In this document: one piece after another, positions 1 to 6,962 of the stretch | How the letters are laid out: each line of letters starts with the position of its first letter | Position numbering within the stretch: the stretch's first letter is position 1 | Notes under the pieces: model-generated | Told to the model about the DNA's origin: nothing | Databases searched by the model: none | What the model saw: the letters and a program-made list of their open reading frames with translations, nothing else | Program-made: the position numbers and the translations under genes | Assembly: GCA_003219395.1 (NCBI GenBank) | Contig: QHOR01000020.1 | Span: 1 to 15,688, forward strand | Direction: 5' to 3' | Length of the DNA stretch: 15,688 nucleotides | Origin: Verrucomicrobiota bacterium | GTDB lineage: Bacteria; Verrucomicrobiota; Verrucomicrobiia; Chthoniobacterales; UBA10450

Positions 1-24
1 GATTAACTCGGCTTTTTGAGGCAT
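1..24 (-). CDS. Possible 5' end of a leftward gene, cut by the window edge
   Basis: An ATG on the minus strand opens an uninterrupted frame of eight codons (reading MPQKAELI) to the left edge. It lies about 60 bases beyond the lpxK stop and on the same strand, as the next gene of an operon would. Eight codons cannot be assigned to any family and could be chance. It is listed only because lpxK seems to be followed by a start codon. Confidence 0.2.
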
Positions 25-47
25 GGCGTCACAGCAACCGTGCAATG

Positions 48-68
48 TTCAACGCCCAACGTCCAACG
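48..68. repeat. Three tandem heptamers, YYCAACG
   Basis: Three adjacent 7-base units read TTCAACG, CCCAACG and TCCAACG. They lie in the short gap just beyond the lpxK stop codon. No gene reads through them. A different heptamer array lies at the other end of lpxK. Confidence 0.6.
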
Positions 69-85
69 GCGAATTGAGAAAACGA

Positions 86-1237
86 TCAAGCGAAGAATCT
101 CTCGGGCGGGAGCAGAGGCTGCGGTTTGCAAATGCGCGCCACACAATGCTCCCAGCTTTCGTGGCCGCTAAGGATTTCAATCTCCACCCGCAAAAAATAA
201 ATGGGAACTTTTATGTCGGCGTCAGGCAAACGAGGCATACGCACCGAATCTTTTTCAGTGGTCACAATCATCTCCAGGTCGCGTCGGACACAACGTTTGA
301 TGAAACTGATTAGCTCCGCTTCGGAGTAGTAATGATGATCGATATAGCGCTTGGCCAGATCGACGCGCGCGCCGAGCTTTTGCAATGCAGCTTCGAAGCT
401 TTCGGGCGCGGCGATCGCGCTGATCGAGCCGATGAAAGTGTCGCGCAATGCCTTCAGCGGAATCTTTTCCCCGCTGAAAACGTTCTGCAGATAGAGCGGC
501 TTGTGCGCGCATTCGATAATCTCGGCCGTGCGGTTGTAACGGCGAATGCGTTTCAGGAGAGCGTCATTGGGTTCGCCCGTGTTTTTCGTGATAAAAATGT
601 AGCTGGCACGCCGAAGGTCCCGTGGCGCCTCACGCAGCGTGCCACGCGGAAGAAGAAATTCGTTTCCGAACGGTGCCTGACGGTCCACAAGCACGATGTC
701 GAGCCGATGTTTGAGATGGAGATACTGGAGGCCATCGTCCAGCAGCAGCGTGTCGACTTTCCATTTGTCGATAGCAACCAGGCCGCTTTTGACGCGATCT
801 TTGTCGACGAGAACGATGACCTTTTTCAAGTTATGCGCCAGCATGTAGGGCTCGTCACCAGCAGTACGCGAATCCAGCAAGAGAGAAGTGCCGTCGGAGA
901 CGATCCGGGGAGGATCGGGATTTCTGTTGTACAACCGGCTTAGCAAGCTTCGTCGGCGCGGCATGCTCTTGTAGCCGCGAGTTAAGATCGCCACCCGACG
1001 CCCGCCTGCCTGCAGCGCGCGGGCAATCTTTTCCACGATGGGTGTCTTGCCGGTGCCTCCTACAGTGAGGTTGCCCACGCTGATCACGAGAACCCCCAGT
1101 GCGCGCTCGCGAAAAATCCGTTTACGATAAAAATAAAGCCGCATCTGTACGACCCGATCGTAAGCAAACGAGAGCGCGTAAAGGATTCCCCGTAATACAG
1201 AGGCGCGACAGGTTTTCAAGCCGCCGGCCCATGGCAA
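86..1237 (-). CDS. lpxK: Tetraacyldisaccharide 4'-kinase (lipid A pathway)
   Basis: LpxK phosphorylates the 4' position of the lipid A disaccharide precursor with ATP at the inner membrane. From the TTG start used here, an N-terminal hydrophobic/basic membrane-associating helix covers about residues 15-42. The Walker A segment [12 protein letters not shown] is near 56-67, DEP(YML) near 128-130, LLLDDGLQ near 164-171, and the basic [13 protein letters not shown] segment near 191-203. The size is slightly above the usual 330-370 residues. The start is uncertain. A GTG at 1297 would add 20 residues encoded by a heptamer repeat and would overlap thrB by 53 bases. The TTG at 1237 avoids the repeat and leaves 7 bases after the thrB stop; the first ATG (1144) would cut into the N-terminal helix. 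No clear Shine-Dalgarno sequence precedes either candidate. Close spacing suggests cotranscription with thrB. The family call is very secure. Confidence 0.95.
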   Translation of the reverse strand: MPWAGGLKTCRASVLRGILYALSFAYDRVVQMRLYFYRKRIFRERALGVLVISVGNLTVGGTGKTPIVEKIARALQAGGRRVAILTRGYKSMPRRRSLLSRLYNRNPDPPRIVSDGTSLLLDSRTAGDEPYMLAHNLKKVIVLVDKDRVKSGLVAIDKWKVDTLLLDDGLQYLHLKHRLDIVLVDRQAPFGNEFLLPRGTLREAPRDLRRASYIFITKNTGEPNDALLKRIRRYNRTAEIIECAHKPLYLQNVFSGEKIPLKALRDTFIGSISAIAAPESFEAALQKLGARVDLAKRYIDHHYYSEAELISFIKRCVRRDLEMIVTTEKDSVRMPRLPDADIKVPIYFLRVEIEILSGHESWEHCVARICKPQPLLPPERFFA

Positions 1238-1240
1238 ATG

Positions 1241-1268
1241 GTGATCAGTGATCGGTGATCCGTGATCG
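1241..1268. repeat. Four tandem heptamers, GTGATCN
   Basis: Four adjacent 7-base units differ only in the last base (A, G, C, G). They form the last codons and the stop of thrB and lie just upstream of lpxK. In the longer lpxK frame they would encode a low-complexity [14 protein letters not shown] leader, which argues against the GTG start of lpxK. Confidence 0.8.
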
Positions 1269-2174
1269 GATAATACGCGCGCCCTGGTTATCGGCACGTG
1301 TTACAATTGTAGCAGACGGAGACGATCTGGCGGCACGCTTCATCGCTGCCGCAACCCGGTCTGGATGCAGCAATGTGATCGCGCAGATTGCCGACCCACT
1401 GCCACTAAGGAAGGCGCCGAGCGCGCCTGCTTGTTCTGCACCGGCTATGACCTCCGGAAGGAACGAAATCAGTTTTTTCCGAAAAGGCTGATGCAGATAA
1501 TCAGCAAAAGCTCCGCGCAGCTTTTCGTAATCTCTTGAGGCGAAGGCAGCGGTAATGCCGCACGCATTTGCACAATTCATAACCGCGGCGGCATGCGAAA
1601 TTTTCGATGGCAAAAGTTTTCTCGCTATCGAAGTCGAAATTTCAAGGTCTGGAATTAGCAAGACGAAAAACAAGCGCTGGGAAACCTCGAACCGTTGCAA
1701 AGTAGGAATGCCACGGCCGCGCGCCAAACGTCCGCCACTTGGACGGTCTCGTTTCGTAGCGAGCTTTCGAGAGTCACGGCAGGGTCCCGAACCTGCCACT
1801 GCCGTAAACCCGCCAAAAGCAGCTGGCGCAGCATTATCAGGGTGACCTTCCAAGTCAGCGCATAATTGGAACAGGGTCAGACGATCGAGGTTAAGCGCGG
1901 ACAATATTCCGAGGCGGATCGTTGCGCTGCTGCCGAGGCCGCGCGAACGCGGAATGTTTTGTGCGATTGAAAAAGAAAATGGAAACGCGCTGCGACGTAC
2001 CTGTCTAAAGAACCGGTCGGCTGCCTGCGCGACAATTTGCGGATGCAGGCGTTCGCTCGATAGAACGCGGGTAACTGTTACGCTGTTATGAATGCGTAGT
2101 GCGACACCCAGGCAATCGAAGCCAGGACCAAGATTCGAGGTGCTCGCCGGAACGCGAACGGTAGCTTGCTGCAT
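1245..2174 (-). CDS. thrB: Homoserine kinase (GHMP family)
   Basis: ThrB phosphorylates homoserine with ATP in the last-but-one step of threonine synthesis in the cytosol. The ATG at 2174 gives MQQATVRVPASTSNLGPGFD, the normal GHMP N-terminus, and a 309-residue protein. The ATP-binding motif PRSRGLGSSA is at about residues 75-84, followed by EGHPDNAAPAAFGGF (about 109-123) and the C-terminal GAFLSGSGSA motif. A longer frame runs upstream to 2348 but overlaps the divergent methyltransferase gene and lacks homology-like sequence. Two oddities are visible. Residues about 126-160 form an Arg/Gly/Ser-rich segment between GGFTAV and FVLLIP that looks like an in-frame palindromic repeat insertion. 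The last residues (RSRITDH) are encoded by a heptamer array. The essential motifs on both sides are intact, so the enzyme may still work. Confidence 0.95.
   Translation of the reverse strand: MQQATVRVPASTSNLGPGFDCLGVALRIHNSVTVTRVLSSERLHPQIVAQAADRFFRQVRRSAFPFSFSIAQNIPRSRGLGSSATIRLGILSALNLDRLTLFQLCADLEGHPDNAAPAAFGGFTAVAGSGPCRDSRKLATKRDRPSGGRLARGRGIPTLQRFEVSQRLFFVLLIPDLEISTSIARKLLPSKISHAAAVMNCANACGITAAFASRDYEKLRGAFADYLHQPFRKKLISFLPEVIAGAEQAGALGAFLSGSGSAICAITLLHPDRVAAAMKRAARSSPSATIVTRADNQGARIIRSRITDH
1695..1805 (+). repeat. GTAG-headed multi-hairpin element inside thrB (copy A)
   Basis: On the plus strand, antisense to thrB, GTAG (1702-1705) is followed by three self-complementary parts. The first is CGTCC/GGACG (1729-1733 and 1741-1745) with a 7-base loop. 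The second is CTCG/CGAG (1748-1751, 1760-1763). The third is a compound hairpin in which GGCAGG (1778-1783) can pair with CCTGCC (1792-1797), or ACGGCA (1776-1781) with TGCCGT (1800-1805). The segment matches the part of ThrB that looks inserted. Its boundaries and its kinship with the other copies are inferred. Confidence 0.45.
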
Positions 2175-2269
2175 TCGGAGACGGAGTGTAGCGACGCGCA
2201 GCTCGGGCGGCAACCGATCCGTCAGGCCATGCCGAATCGAAAGTGTGCGCGTAAATACGGCTGAGCAAA
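2175..2269. promoter_or_regulatory. Divergent intergenic region between thrB and the methyltransferase gene
   Basis: These 95 bases separate two genes transcribed away from each other, so promoters for both should lie here or just inside the genes. I found no convincing -35/-10 pair, operator palindrome or Shine-Dalgarno sequence. The role rests on position alone. Confidence 0.35.
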
Positions 2270-3181
2270 ATGAGTCCTGGCTGGATTGATGCAAGTTTGT
2301 TTCGCGACTTCCAAGCCGAGGGAACCGACGCCCATCGACTCTGCACAATCGAAGATGGCTGGGTCGAGCGCTTCGGACCCGACATTCTCATCTCGTTCAA
2401 ACGAGTCTTGACCCGCGAGCGGCTAATTCAGGAATTGAAGGAATGGGCGCGTGGTATCCCTTTCACGTTTGAACGCATCTTCGCGCGATTCGTTCCTCGA
2501 AAAAACGAACAACGCGAACCGCCTCGGCTCATCTGTGGAAACCCGGCTGAAAATCTACAAACCATTGCTGCCGAGCGGCGTTTGAAGTTTGGGATCGATT
2601 TCGGCGTGGGCTTCTCTGTCGGTCTATTTCCAGATCAGAGAGAAAATCGCAGTTTTGTCCGTCAAATCGCGCCGAAGCGCCTGTTGAACTGTTTTGCCTA
2701 CACTTGCTCGTTTTCTGTGAGCGCGGCCCACGTCGGAGCAGTGACTCTTAACATCGACCTTTCAAAGAAATCTCTGGCACGCGGACGGGAGAATTTTGCC
2801 CTGAACAGCCTGCCAACAATGGACCATCGCTTCATCGCCGACGACGTAATGGCGGTATTACCGCGGTTAGCTGGTAAAGGCGAGAAATTTGACGCCATCA
2901 TTCTCGATCCGCCAACTTTTTCGCGTTCGCCCGGAGGAAATACCTTTCACGTTGAAGATGACTTCGAAAAATTACTGATTGATTCCCTCGAACTGGCAGA
3001 ACGAAATAGCCATATCCTGATCTCTACTAATTGCTCCACATTACGGGAGCAGGCCTTAGAAGTGATGGCCCGCTACGGCCTGAAGAAAGCACGCCGCGCC
3101 GCCACATGGCGCCGGTCGTCCCCCCTGCCTGATTTCCCGGCCGGAACAGGCGCAAGCTCGATTTGGCTAACCTTGCGTTAA
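2270..3181 (+). CDS. Class I SAM-dependent methyltransferase, RlmI/RlmK-like (23S rRNA type)
   Basis: The 303-residue protein resembles the catalytic part of 23S rRNA methyltransferases of the RlmI (m5C1962) group. GIDFGVGFSVGLFPDQRENR (108-127) is the family signature before the SAM fold. LLNCFAYTCSFSVSAA (138-153) is SAM motif I, NIDLSKKSLARGRENFALN (161-179) holds the acidic ribose-binding residue, and LDPPTFSRS (212-220) is motif IV. TNCS places a Cys at 255, where m5C enzymes carry a catalytic Cys. The N-terminal PUA domain of E. coli RlmI (about 396 residues in all) is missing, so the exact rRNA base is uncertain. The ATG at 2270 has no clear Shine-Dalgarno sequence. The small downstream membrane-protein gene could overlap its stop if read from its longest start. 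Confidence 0.85.
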   Translation: MSPGWIDASLFRDFQAEGTDAHRLCTIEDGWVERFGPDILISFKRVLTRERLIQELKEWARGIPFTFERIFARFVPRKNEQREPPRLICGNPAENLQTIAAERRLKFGIDFGVGFSVGLFPDQRENRSFVRQIAPKRLLNCFAYTCSFSVSAAHVGAVTLNIDLSKKSLARGRENFALNSLPTMDHRFIADDVMAVLPRLAGKGEKFDAIILDPPTFSRSPGGNTFHVEDDFEKLLIDSLELAERNSHILISTNCSTLREQALEVMARYGLKKARRAATWRRSSPLPDFPAGTGASSIWLTLR

Positions 3182-3228
3182 AGGTCGATGCGCGCAGAGC
3201 AGGATCACAATCCGAATCATTTAACGAA

Positions 3229-3510
3229 ATGGATCGATCAACTGCTGAAGTCGCCGCTGAACTTCCGGAACGCGGTCTGCATTGGGTAAAGGAACAAGTC
3301 GAGACAGCTCTGAGCGAAACTGAGGGTTACGTTCGCGAAAAACCGGCGCAGTCACTTCTGTGTGCGTTCATGGCGGGTTACGTTTTGAATCGTTTGCCGC
3401 TCGTCAGAATTCTGGCCGGTGTTTTACGATTGGTTATGGTGGCACTAAGGCCCGCTATTCTGATTTACGGCGCTGCCAAGCTGTATCAGGCGGCACAGGA
3501 AGAAGAGTAA
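3229..3510 (+). CDS. Small membrane-anchored protein of unknown function
   Basis: The 93-residue protein has an acidic amphipathic N-terminal half (MDRSTAEVAAELPERGLHWV onwards, to about residue 40). After the KPAQSLL junction come two hydrophobic stretches at about residues 41-58 and 62-84, ending in a charged AAQEEE tail. The layout (soluble helix, then a C-terminal membrane hairpin) resembles the DUF883/YqjD type of ribosome- or envelope-associated proteins. The resemblance is general and I do not assign a function. An alternative ATG at 3163 adds 22 residues and overlaps the methyltransferase stop by 19 bases. I prefer 3229 because the extra residues are basic and look like non-coding sequence. 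It is probably cotranscribed with the methyltransferase gene. Confidence 0.7.
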   Translation: MDRSTAEVAAELPERGLHWVKEQVETALSETEGYVREKPAQSLLCAFMAGYVLNRLPLVRILAGVLRLVMVALRPAILIYGAAKLYQAAQEEE

Positions 3511-3515
3511 TGCTG

Positions 3516-3600
3516 TAAGAGGTGTCGCCTGCGGCAGGCGCTAATCTCAGATCGGCGTTTCGCATAGCGCCCCGTGCGTCAGCCCTCCAAGGTGAAACCA
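3516..3600. repeat. Palindrome-rich spacer between convergent genes (possible copy E or bidirectional terminator)
   Basis: The spacer starts with GTAAGAGG, close to the GTAG(A/G)GG head of the other elements. It contains an exact 7-bp inverted repeat, CGCCTGC (3526-3532) and GCAGGCG (3534-3540), and then a weaker GGCG...CGCC pair with CATAGCGCC nearby. It lies between the ends of two genes facing each other, and its right end overlaps the last codons of the dodecin gene. Without a T-run a classical terminator is not shown. Membership of the repeat family is tentative. Confidence 0.4.
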
Positions 3601-3788
3601 ATCTTGAGCGTTACCTGCCAGTGATCAACCTTGCCGTTTTCGATGTATCCCCGTGTCTCGCTCACTTCAAACCACCGCATGTTGCGGACGGTTTTATGAG
3701 CGCGTGCCAGTGCATTCGTTACTGCATCCTCGAATCCGTTCGGTGAAGAGCCAACAACCTCAATTTTTTTATAAACATGATCAGACAT
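3579..3788 (-). CDS. Dodecin family flavin-binding protein
   Basis: Dodecins are small proteins that form hollow dodecamers storing or buffering flavins (and in some cases CoA) in the cytosol. The start at 3788 gives [20 protein letters not shown], the standard dodecin N-terminus, and 69 residues, the normal family size. [18 protein letters not shown] contains the Trp that stacks against the flavin ring in this family. [13 protein letters not shown] is the closing strand, whose Gln contacts the flavin. The frame extends upstream to 3857 with a hydrophobic leader ([14 protein letters not shown]...), but that extension has no place in a cytosolic dodecin. The gene stands alone between a convergent and a divergent neighbour. 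Confidence 0.93.
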   Translation of the reverse strand: MSDHVYKKIEVVGSSPNGFEDAVTNALARAHKTVRNMRWFEVSETRGYIENGKVDHWQVTLKIGFTLEG

Positions 3789-3944
3789 GCGCTGATTATT
3801 TCTTGAGAGCGTCGGGAAAAACAATAAAAAGACGAGTCTTAGGTACCAGAGAGCCATGACGGCGGCGGGGTGCGGCGTGATGAATTGCCAGAAATTTGCT
3901 TTACAAACAGCTTGTAATTTCGGCAGCCTCGCTGCGTGGGGAAA
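3789..3944. promoter_or_regulatory. Divergent intergenic region, dodecin and secreted protein genes
   Basis: These roughly 155 bases separate two divergent starts and should hold both promoters. I tested TTGCCA (3885-3890) and TTTACA (3900-3905) as -35 boxes. Neither has a good -10 box at 16-18 bases, so no promoter is called. Confidence 0.3.
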
Positions 3945-4451
3945 ATGGTGGCAATCTCGGTCTCACTCCTGACGGCTCTCTCCTGCCTTCGCGCTCAGGA
4001 CCAGGAGCGCAAGCTGGTCGACCGCTTGCTTAGACCGGACATGAGCCTGCAAAGTGGCGAGCAGAAGAAAAAATTCATGGCAGATGGAACATCAATAAAC
4101 AAAAAAGCAACGGTCGGTGCATTTTACATCGAGAAAAAATCTAGATCGAAAGCGTTTTTGGGGACACGTGAAGTCTCGGCGAAGCAATTCAATTTCCCGC
4201 TTTTTCATGGTAGCCACGGCACATTTGAGAATTCATCGCAGCAATCATTGAGAAATTCTCGGGTTGCTTATCCCACTCAATCTATTCGCGAACCCCACGA
4301 TGCTCCTCAATCGGGCAAGAAGGTCGCCAGCCGTTCGTACGCAGAGAACCGGCCGTTTCTGGATCAGGGTAAGAGCCAGAAGTCGCTCAATCGGCAAAAC
4401 GCGCCGCTCACAATCGATCAGGTGCGCGAGTTGCTGAATAAAAACAAGTAG
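3945..4451 (+). CDS. Predicted secreted protein of unknown function
   Basis: The 168-residue protein begins with a short signal peptide ([17 protein letters not shown]), and cleavage is plausible after the Ala before QDQERK. The Cys is not in a canonical lipobox. The mature part is hydrophilic, Ser/Lys/Arg/Gln-rich and probably largely disordered. Two segments look constrained: [18 protein letters not shown] just after the signal peptide, and a C-terminal motif [14 protein letters not shown] that should form an amphipathic helix. I recognise no domain. A GTG at 3936 would add three residues; the ATG has GGGGAAA directly upstream. The gene ends 29 bases before tyrS on the same strand, so the two may be cotranscribed. 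Confidence 0.65.
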   Translation: MVAISVSLLTALSCLRAQDQERKLVDRLLRPDMSLQSGEQKKKFMADGTSINKKATVGAFYIEKKSRSKAFLGTREVSAKQFNFPLFHGSHGTFENSSQQSLRNSRVAYPTQSIREPHDAPQSGKKVASRSYAENRPFLDQGKSQKSLNRQNAPLTIDQVRELLNKNK

Positions 4452-4471
4452 CGCGCCGGCCGGCGGCGCTA
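4449..4471. terminator. GC-rich imperfect hairpin between the secreted-protein gene and tyrS
   Basis: A nearly palindromic G+C stretch runs from the TAG stop of the upstream gene to 10 bases before the tyrS ATG. The outer arms are TAGCGC and GCGCTA, and the inner CCGGCCGG adds further pairing with a one-base bulge. No T-run follows, so it could be an attenuating stem at the tyrS start or simply a stable spacer. I cannot show that it terminates transcription. Confidence 0.35.
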
Positions 4472-4480
4472 TCGTTGATC

Positions 4481-5656
4481 ATGCAACCGGATGAAGCTCT
4501 CGCGTTGTTAAGCCAAGGCGCCGCGCAACTCATCGACGAGGAGCAACTGCGGAGCAAACTCGCGCTCGGGCGGCCGTTGCGGGTCAAATTAGGTGTCGAT
4601 CCAACCACCTCCGACATCCATCTTGGACACACTGTTGTGTTGCGAAAACTGCGGCAGTTTCAGGACCCGGGACACCAGGCAATTCTGATCATCGGTGATT
4701 TCACTGGCATGATTGGCGATCCGAGTGGTCGATCTGTGACGCGGCCACAGTTGACGCACGCTGAGGTGCTGGCAAATGCGGCGACTTACCGCGAACAGGC
4801 TTTTAAGATTCTGGATCGCGAGCGGACAGAAACCGTTTGTAACGGAGACTGGTTTCGTGCGATGTCGTTTGAAGATGTTATTCGACTAAACAGCCGAGTC
4901 ACCTTGCAACAGATGTTGCAGCGCGAAGATTTCAAGACTCGGATCGACAACCAGCACTCAATTCGCGCTCATGAAATCCAATACCCGATCATGCAGGGCT
5001 GGGATTCGGTAATGGTTCGGGCCGACGTGGAACTTGGCGGAACGGATCAACTATTCAACATTCTGATCGGGCGCGATTTCCAACAAGAAGAAGGGTTGCC
5101 GCAGCAGGTTGTTTTCCTGCTTCCTATTCTCGAGGGTTTAGATGGCTCCAAAAAAATGAGTAAGAGCCTCGGAAACTTCGTCGGAATTAACGAACCGGCC
5201 TCTGAGATGTTCGGGAAACTGATGAGCATCTCGGACGATTTGATGGCACGGTACTATGATCTGCTCCTTGGACGCAGCCGACCAGCCGGTGTGCATCCGC
5301 TCGAGGCTAAGAAGCAACTCGCGTTTGAGATTGTTCAGACGTATCACTCGCCTGCTGCTGCTCAAAAAACGCTCGTTGAGTGGAACACCCGCTTTAGCAA
5401 GCGCGACTTGGAACATGTTGATCTGCCTGCGTTCTCACCCATTTCCGGAGAGGGCCTGGCGGCTGTAGCGCTCGTTTCGCAGGTCTATCGAGAAGCATTC
5501 AACCTGGAAAAGTCCCATAGCGAAGTCTCGCGGCTGATTAAACAGGGAAGCGTAGAAATCGACGGGGCGAAAATCCGCGACCCAAAGGCTATAGTTATGC
5601 TTAAGCCAGGTCAGACACTTCGCCTCGATAGAAAACGCGCGGTGCACGTGCGCTGA
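4481..5656 (+). CDS. tyrS: Tyrosyl-tRNA synthetase
   Basis: TyrRS charges tRNA-Tyr with tyrosine using ATP. The 391-residue product carries the class I HIGH-type motif HLGH (47-50, within VDPTTSDIHLGHTVVLRKL), the nucleotide-binding IIGDFTGMIGDPSGRS, ELGGTDQLFN in the tyrosine/ATP pocket region, and a canonical KMSKS loop (225-229, GSKKMSKSLGN). The C-terminal 65 residues (SRLIKQGSVEIDGAKIRDPK...) are the S4-like tRNA-binding domain. The KMSKS and ELGGTDQ signatures match the TyrZ-type branch and not the E. coli TyrS branch, which has KFGKT. The ATG at 4481 is preferred over a TTG two codons upstream. No T-box leader is visible. The gene converges on the SRPBCC gene, with a 51-base spacer that has no clear hairpin. 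Confidence 0.98.
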   Translation: MQPDEALALLSQGAAQLIDEEQLRSKLALGRPLRVKLGVDPTTSDIHLGHTVVLRKLRQFQDPGHQAILIIGDFTGMIGDPSGRSVTRPQLTHAEVLANAATYREQAFKILDRERTETVCNGDWFRAMSFEDVIRLNSRVTLQQMLQREDFKTRIDNQHSIRAHEIQYPIMQGWDSVMVRADVELGGTDQLFNILIGRDFQQEEGLPQQVVFLLPILEGLDGSKKMSKSLGNFVGINEPASEMFGKLMSISDDLMARYYDLLLGRSRPAGVHPLEAKKQLAFEIVQTYHSPAAAQKTLVEWNTRFSKRDLEHVDLPAFSPISGEGLAAVALVSQVYREAFNLEKSHSEVSRLIKQGSVEIDGAKIRDPKAIVMLKPGQTLRLDRKRAVHVR

Positions 5657-5707
5657 TCGGGTGGTCAAGCGACGGCAACGGCTCCTCGGTTTAAGGTGTT
5701 CGTTTTG

Positions 5708-6184
5708 TCAGGCGGTAGCCGTTTGGAATATGGGCAGAACGCGTGCATGATCCAGGTAGCTGGCAGCAATGCCTTCGAAGTGTGCACGAATACTGCGCAG
5801 TTCGGCGGTGACAAAATTGTCCACAAAATGTAGGCGCCGGTCCAGCCAGGCAAACAGTTTGTTCTTAATCTCGTAATGAACTGCCAGCGTCACTTCAGTG
5901 CAATTTGGTCTAATCTCGGCAAAATCGACGATTCCCATCAGCGCAATATTTCCTCCGACTGACTCAAACGCGTATTGGTCAGGCGAATCGCTCTCGACGG
6001 ACAGGAGCACTGTGTGAGCTTGAAAGCCCAACGGACCTCGGAAGCTAAAATCGACGGTCTTGGACGAAGTCACAGTCGCCCGGGTGACCATCAGAAACTG
6101 CCGGCGATACGACTGAATGCTGGCAAGGCGAGCTTTGCACTCTGCCACCGGTTGACTCATGTGTAAGGTTTTTTGTAACAGCAT
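5708..6184 (-). CDS. SRPBCC-fold (polyketide cyclase/lipid-transport-like) protein
   Basis: The 158-residue protein (150 from the second ATG at 6160) shows the pattern of START/Bet v1-type proteins with a hydrophobic cavity. Alternating strands occur in the first half (RRQFLMVTRATVTSSKTVDFSF and HTVLLSVESDSPDQYAFES). A CTEVTLAVHYEIKN strand follows, and the end is a long helix (FVDNFVTAELRSIRAHFEG...). Ligand and role are unknown and no catalytic residue can be named. The MSQPVAECKARL start at 6160 looks more natural than the longer one, but neither has a ribosome site. It lies about 130 bases downstream of bioD, and the gap shows no terminator, so it may be the last gene of that transcript. 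Confidence 0.65.
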   Translation of the reverse strand: MLLQKTLHMSQPVAECKARLASIQSYRRQFLMVTRATVTSSKTVDFSFRGPLGFQAHTVLLSVESDSPDQYAFESVGGNIALMGIVDFAEIRPNCTEVTLAVHYEIKNKLFAWLDRRLHFVDNFVTAELRSIRAHFEGIAASYLDHARVLPIFQTATA

Positions 6185-6311
6185 AAGATAGCGCTTTCTT
6201 TTTGGAATAGTGAGAGCAACAGCGATGCCAGCCTCTCTCCACAGGGGAAACGCGCTCAGAATCCCTCAGTAAGTGTTCGTTTTTTTTACAACGCTGTATC
6301 GAGGCAACACG
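6185..6311. other. Gap between bioD and the SRPBCC gene
   Basis: These 127 bases hold a run of eight T on the plus strand (A on the transcribed minus-strand copy) near 6284-6291. They contain no open frame of note, no stable hairpin followed by T in the direction of transcription, and no convincing promoter. Confidence 0.4.
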
Positions 6312-6962
6312 CTACAACCCGATGGTGGACTTAAGCACAAGTCTCCAGTCAGCAGGCAGTTCGCTAGGATTTTCCCCTAGTCCACTCAGCACTGGTACAT
6401 TGAGAATTGTTCTGAGAATATCGGCATTGGTGAGAGAAGCTATGCCGCTGTTGTCTCGCGCGTTATTCAACACCAGCCCCGCACAACGGAGTCCGGATCC
6501 CACAACGCTTTGGACAGTGAGAACGGCGTGATTGAGACAACCGAGCCGATTGGCTGCGACCACCAAGACTGGCAGGTTCATCGCCACAGCCAGGTCGCTG
6601 GTGAAATAATCACGACGAATCGGGACCATCCAGCCGCCGACCCCTTCCACGACGACGTGTCCCACCCGATCCCGAAGAGCATCAAAAGCGGCGAGAATAT
6701 CTTCCACATCAATGTCCGTGTTCTCAAGCAGGCTGCCCACAATAGGCGCCGCCGGCGTTTTTAACCAAACCGGGTTGATATTTTCGATTGTCAGGCCGCG
6801 ATCACCGACTGCCAGCAGAAGCTCTGCATCTCGGCGATCTCCGCAGCAGATCGGTTTCATCCCCGCACAGGACCCACCGGCGGCCCGCAACAGCCGCAAA
6901 AGGCGAGTAACAGTATACGTCTTCCCGACGCCAGTGTCCGTCCCGGTGACGAAAAGACTCAC
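6312..6962 (-). CDS. bioD: Dethiobiotin synthetase
   Basis: BioD closes the ureido ring of dethiobiotin from 7,8-diaminononanoate, CO2 and ATP, the next-to-last step of biotin synthesis. The 216-residue size is normal. The P-loop GTDTGVGKT is at 7-15, the conserved KP(I) at 36-37, and VEGVGGWMVP (105-114) supplies the acidic residue and glycines at the dimer active site. LNLPVLVVAANRLG-type and LVLNN motifs follow. The GTG start overlaps the purQ stop (GTGA), so translation is probably coupled to purQ. No other biotin gene is in the window, so this bioD is separated from bioA/B/F, at least locally. Confidence 0.95.
   Translation of the reverse strand: MSLFVTGTDTGVGKTYTVTRLLRLLRAAGGSCAGMKPICCGDRRDAELLLAVGDRGLTIENINPVWLKTPAAPIVGSLLENTDIDVEDILAAFDALRDRVGHVVVEGVGGWMVPIRRDYFTSDLAVAMNLPVLVVAANRLGCLNHAVLTVQSVVGSGLRCAGLVLNNARDNSGIASLTNADILRTILNVPVLSGLGENPSELPADWRLVLKSTIGL

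Noticed and set aside
23..313. Plus-strand 96-codon frame at the left edge
   Set aside because: It spans the heptamer array and the lpxK 3' end in antisense; no protein features.
332..943. Plus-strand open frame of 203 codons opposite lpxK
   Set aside because: It is antisense to a secure lpxK; its protein has no recognisable motif and lacks the features of a real gene.
2175..2348. N-terminal extension of ThrB by 58 codons
   Set aside because: It overlaps the divergent methyltransferase start, and the sequence is unlike any GHMP kinase N-terminus; MQQATVRVPASTSNLGPGFD fits exactly at 2174.
3789..3857. Hydrophobic leader in front of dodecin, resembling a signal peptide
   Set aside because: Dodecins are cytosolic, and the family start MSDHVYKK is present at 3788.
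6280..6311. Run of T after the bioD region as a terminator
   Set aside because: The T-run is on the plus strand while the genes are on the minus strand, and no stable stem precedes it in either direction.
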